Origin: Roseateles sp. DAIF2
GTDB taxonomy: Bacteria; Pseudomonadota; Gammaproteobacteria; Burkholderiales; Burkholderiaceae_C
Assembly: GCF_015624425.1 (NCBI RefSeq)
Contig: NZ_CP049919.1
Coordinates: 1,488,001 to 1,552,000, forward strand
Reading direction: 5' to 3'
Length of the DNA stretch: 64,000 nt
In this document: positions 62,261-64,000 of the stretch, one piece after another
Layout: every line of letters starts with the position of its first letter
Numbering within the stretch: position 1 is the first letter of the stretch
Notes under the pieces: model-generated
What the model was told of the DNA's origin: nothing
Databases searched by the model: none
The model's input: only the letters and a program-made list of their open reading frames with translations
Position numbers and translations under genes: made by a program

Positions 62261-63253
62261 TCAGATCTGGGCCGAGCACACGAAGGCGTCGGAGTGGAAC
62301 TGGCGGTCGGATAGTCCCGCGGTACGCAACTGCGACTGCGCAGCGTGGATCATGGCATCGGAGCCGCAGGCGTATACAAGGGTGCTCGAGAGATCTCCAC
62401 GCTCTGCCAGCAGCACGTTCTGGACGTGCCCTCTGGCCCCGTGCCAGGTATCGTCGGCGCGGGAGAGGACAGGCACGAACCGCACGCGTGGCTGGTCCGG
62501 TGGCTGCCAGTAGAGGTCATCACGGTGGCGTCCACCCCAGTAGATGGTGATGCTGCGAGGCTGCATATCCTCGGCTTGCCCGGCCAGGCCTTCGAGAATG
62601 GCCTTGACCGGCGCAATGCCGGTTCCGGTGGCCAGCAGCACGAGATCCTTGTCCGCATGCCCACGTAGGAAGAAGGTGCCAAGCGGGCCGCGCAGGCGCA
62701 GCAGATCGTTGACCTTGGCCTGATGAAACCAGTAGCGGCTCATGGCGCCATCCGGCACCTCGCGAATGTGCAACTCGATCAGTTTGTCCGCGCGTGCTGC
62801 GTTGGCGATCGAGTAGCTGCGGCGTAGGCCCTCGGCGCCGATGACGTCGATGTACTGGCCTGGCAGGAACTCCAGCGCGGCCGTCGGAGGCAGGCGCAGC
62901 ACCACACGCAGGACATCGTGTGTCAGACGGTCCAGGGTCTGAACCCGGCAGGGCAGGGTTTTGGCTTCGGGCAGGGCGATGTCGCCAAGATCGGTGATCT
63001 CCAGCTCCACCGGGCCGCAGGCCTGTCGAACGCAAGTCAGGATGAAGCCCTCGGCGCGCTCCTGTGCGTTGAGGCCAAGTTCGTCGTGTAGGGGCTGCGT
63101 AGTGCCGGAAAGCACGCGGCCCTTGCAACTGCTACAGCGGCCGGTGCGGCAGCTGTAGTCCAGCACGACGTGTTGCCGCAGAGCCGCGTCAAGGATGGTT
63201 TCGCCGTCCTTGGCATCGAACGACTTGCCACTGCTGATGATGATGGTTTGCAT
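62261..63253 (-). CDS. ascD: CDP-6-deoxy-delta-3,4-glucoseen reductase (AscD/E3, RfbI-like)
   Basis: 330 residues. N-terminal plant-type [2Fe-2S] domain with SCRTGRCSSCKGRVLSG (about 34-50) and a fourth Cys in LTCVRQACG. The FAD site is RRSYSIAN (about 143-150) and the NAD(P)H domain has LATGTGIAPVKAILEG. It passes electrons from NAD(P)H through FAD and Fe-S to the E1 dehydrase. It is the first enzyme gene after the regulator, 27 bp downstream of it. Confidence 0.92.
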   Translation of the reverse strand: MQTIIISSGKSFDAKDGETILDAALRQHVVLDYSCRTGRCSSCKGRVLSGTTQPLHDELGLNAQERAEGFILTCVRQACGPVELEITDLGDIALPEAKTLPCRVQTLDRLTHDVLRVVLRLPPTAALEFLPGQYIDVIGAEGLRRSYSIANAARADKLIELHIREVPDGAMSRYWFHQAKVNDLLRLRGPLGTFFLRGHADKDLVLLATGTGIAPVKAILEGLAGQAEDMQPRSITIYWGGRHRDDLYWQPPDQPRVRFVPVLSRADDTWHGARGHVQNVLLAERGDLSSTLVYACGSDAMIHAAQSQLRTAGLSDRQFHSDAFVCSAQI

Positions 63254-63280
63254 GACTGGAAACGGCGACAGGTCCGTCTG

Positions 63281-63667
63281 TCAGGAAGGCTCGCCCTGCT
63301 CCTGCGGAGGGGGGGGCATATCTTGCGATTCCGCGGGGCTAACAGCGTCGCGCAGCGCTTGGATCTCCCACTGCAACTGCGCGTACTCATGCTCCTTCTG
63401 CTCTAGGAAGGCCCGGGCGAGCTGCAGCTTGGCGCTCATGCCGCTCGGAGTCAGTAAATAGGCATAGGCCCATTTGTTGTCCGCGCGGCGAAAGTTGTTG
63501 ACCTTGACCCAACCCCGGTCGACAACGGCGCGCAGGCAGTAGTTGATTTTCCCGACGCTCACCCCGAGACGATCTGCCAGTAATCGTTGGCTGGTGTAGT
63601 CACGGCTATCGAGCGCGCACAGTAGTTCGTAATCAAGCTTGCCGGAAGGCTGGGGAGGCGTATTCAT
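63281..63667 (-). CDS. MarR-type EPS-associated transcriptional regulator
   Basis: 128 residues from ATG 63667; a start 13 codons upstream is possible but would run through the palindrome. A winged helix-turn-helix covers about 15-80 (DYTSQRLLADRLGVSVGKINYCLRAVVDRGWVKVNNFR), then a helix FLEQKEHEYAQLQWEIQAL for dimerisation, and a Pro-rich tail. The family regularly sits at the head of exopolysaccharide clusters. A perfect palindrome 10 bp upstream of the start suggests autoregulation and control of the operon. Confidence 0.85.
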   Translation of the reverse strand: MNTPPQPSGKLDYELLCALDSRDYTSQRLLADRLGVSVGKINYCLRAVVDRGWVKVNNFRRADNKWAYAYLLTPSGMSAKLQLARAFLEQKEHEYAQLQWEIQALRDAVSPAESQDMPPPPQEQGEPS

Positions 63668-63676
63668 GCAGAGTCT

Positions 63677-63691
63677 GTTCAAGACTTGAAC
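63677..63691. promoter_or_regulatory. Palindromic operator candidate upstream of the EPS regulator
   Basis: GTTCAAG-A-CTTGAAC, 7-bp arms around one base, 10 bp before the regulator start codon. Position and symmetry fit a dimeric winged-helix repressor site. The binding protein is inferred. Confidence 0.55.
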
Positions 63692-63821
63692 GCGTGACTG
63701 TAACACTGCTCAGCGAATCCTTTCTGCTGCCCTGATGTTGCAAGCCTCGGCCCCGCCCCTAGCCTCCCTGGCTGGTCTGGTTCATCTGTGGCTGTGAAAG
63801 GGCTGCGCCAACCGGTCTGCC

Positions 63822-64000
63822 TTAGGGCTTGCTGCCCCAGGCGCCACGCAGCTGCTTGATTCGCTCCGCGTTGGCGGGGTTTTTCTTGGCTTGGTCCCAG
63901 AAATGCTTGGACAGCACGTAGATCATGAGGATAAGCAGGGTGCTAATTGTGGCTACAACTGCGATTGCGCCCCGCTTGGGTCTGCTCTTGTGTTCGGGAG
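63822..64000 (-). CDS. Probable chain-length determinant (Wzz-like) C-terminus, partial
   Basis: Fifty-eight codons from the window edge to TAA (63822-63824). A Pro/Lys-rich stretch (PEHKSRPKRG) is followed by one membrane helix (AIAVVATISTLLILMIYVLS) and a basic cytoplasmic tail. This is the layout at the C-terminal end of Wzz/GNVR proteins, which set O-antigen length. It lies upstream of the regulator on the same strand, where wzz is often found. Only the tail is visible, so the assignment is tentative. Confidence 0.55.
   Translation of the reverse strand, partial: PEHKSRPKRGAIAVVATISTLLILMIYVLSKHFWDQAKKNPANAERIKQLRGAWGSKP

Overview
The window is high-G+C betaproteobacterial DNA. It most resembles the Burkholderiales, in the Roseateles/Rubrivivax-like group. 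The basis is the dense G+C-rich coding, the conserved block ychF, FAD hydroxylase, dsbC, DUF3429, M61 peptidase and DUF3108, a DUF4148 protein, and a MarR-type EPS-associated regulator. The genus is inferred from gene content, not proven. No rRNA, tRNA or CRISPR array was recognised.

Positions 1 to about 12,600 look like one end of an integrated mobile element, with visibly lower and more even base composition than the rest. It carries a very large STAND-type ATPase with an N-terminal DUF4297/Cap4-like nuclease domain (an Avs-like antiphage candidate, cut by the window start) and three small genes of unknown function. It also carries a four-gene recombination module: two tyrosine recombinases with complete active sites flanking a recombinase-fold protein lacking key residues, then a small coiled-coil protein. 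This order matches the intA-tfp-intB-srap core described for strand-biased circularizing integrative elements (SEs). The element probably ends in the 250 bp before ychF.

Positions 12,632 to 24,333 are ordinary chromosome: ychF (minus); a UbiH-family hydroxylase, dsbC, a DUF3429 membrane protein, an M61 peptidase, a DUF3108 protein, an enoyl-CoA hydratase, a GGDEF/EAL protein and a DUF4148 protein (plus); and lysS (minus), separated from the DUF4148 gene by a strong bidirectional terminator.

Positions 24,408 to 35,640 are a plus-strand polysaccharide operon. It has wlbA/wbpD/wbpE-like genes for a UDP-2,3-diacetamido-glucuronate precursor, a Wzx flippase, an acetyltransferase, two glycosyltransferases, a methyltransferase, a sugar aminotransferase, a PglC-like initiating phosphoglycosyltransferase and a WbpM-like 4,6-dehydratase.

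Positions 35,641 to 64,000 are a second, minus-strand polysaccharide cluster meeting the first tail to tail with no base between stop codons. In transcription order it has a wzz-like gene (partial), an EPS-associated MarR regulator with a palindromic operator candidate, the CDP-4-keto-3,6-dideoxyhexose pathway (ascD/rfbI-like, rfbF, rfbG, rfbH), a split transketolase, an SDR, a GT2, wzx and wzy. These are followed by a complete Campylobacter-type GDP-linked legionaminic acid pathway (legB, legC, legG, legI, legH, ptmE, ptmF, legF, ptmA), a candidate nonulosonate transferase, the WbpG/HisH/HisF amidination trio, the UDP-L-FucNAc genes (fnlA/B/C = wbjB/C/D) and a WbjE-like transferase. Most neighbours overlap by 4 nt, suggesting one translationally coupled operon. 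The most interesting proposals are an acetamidino-legionaminic acid glycan, a transketolase-branched dideoxy sugar, and the Avs-like gene on an SE-like element.
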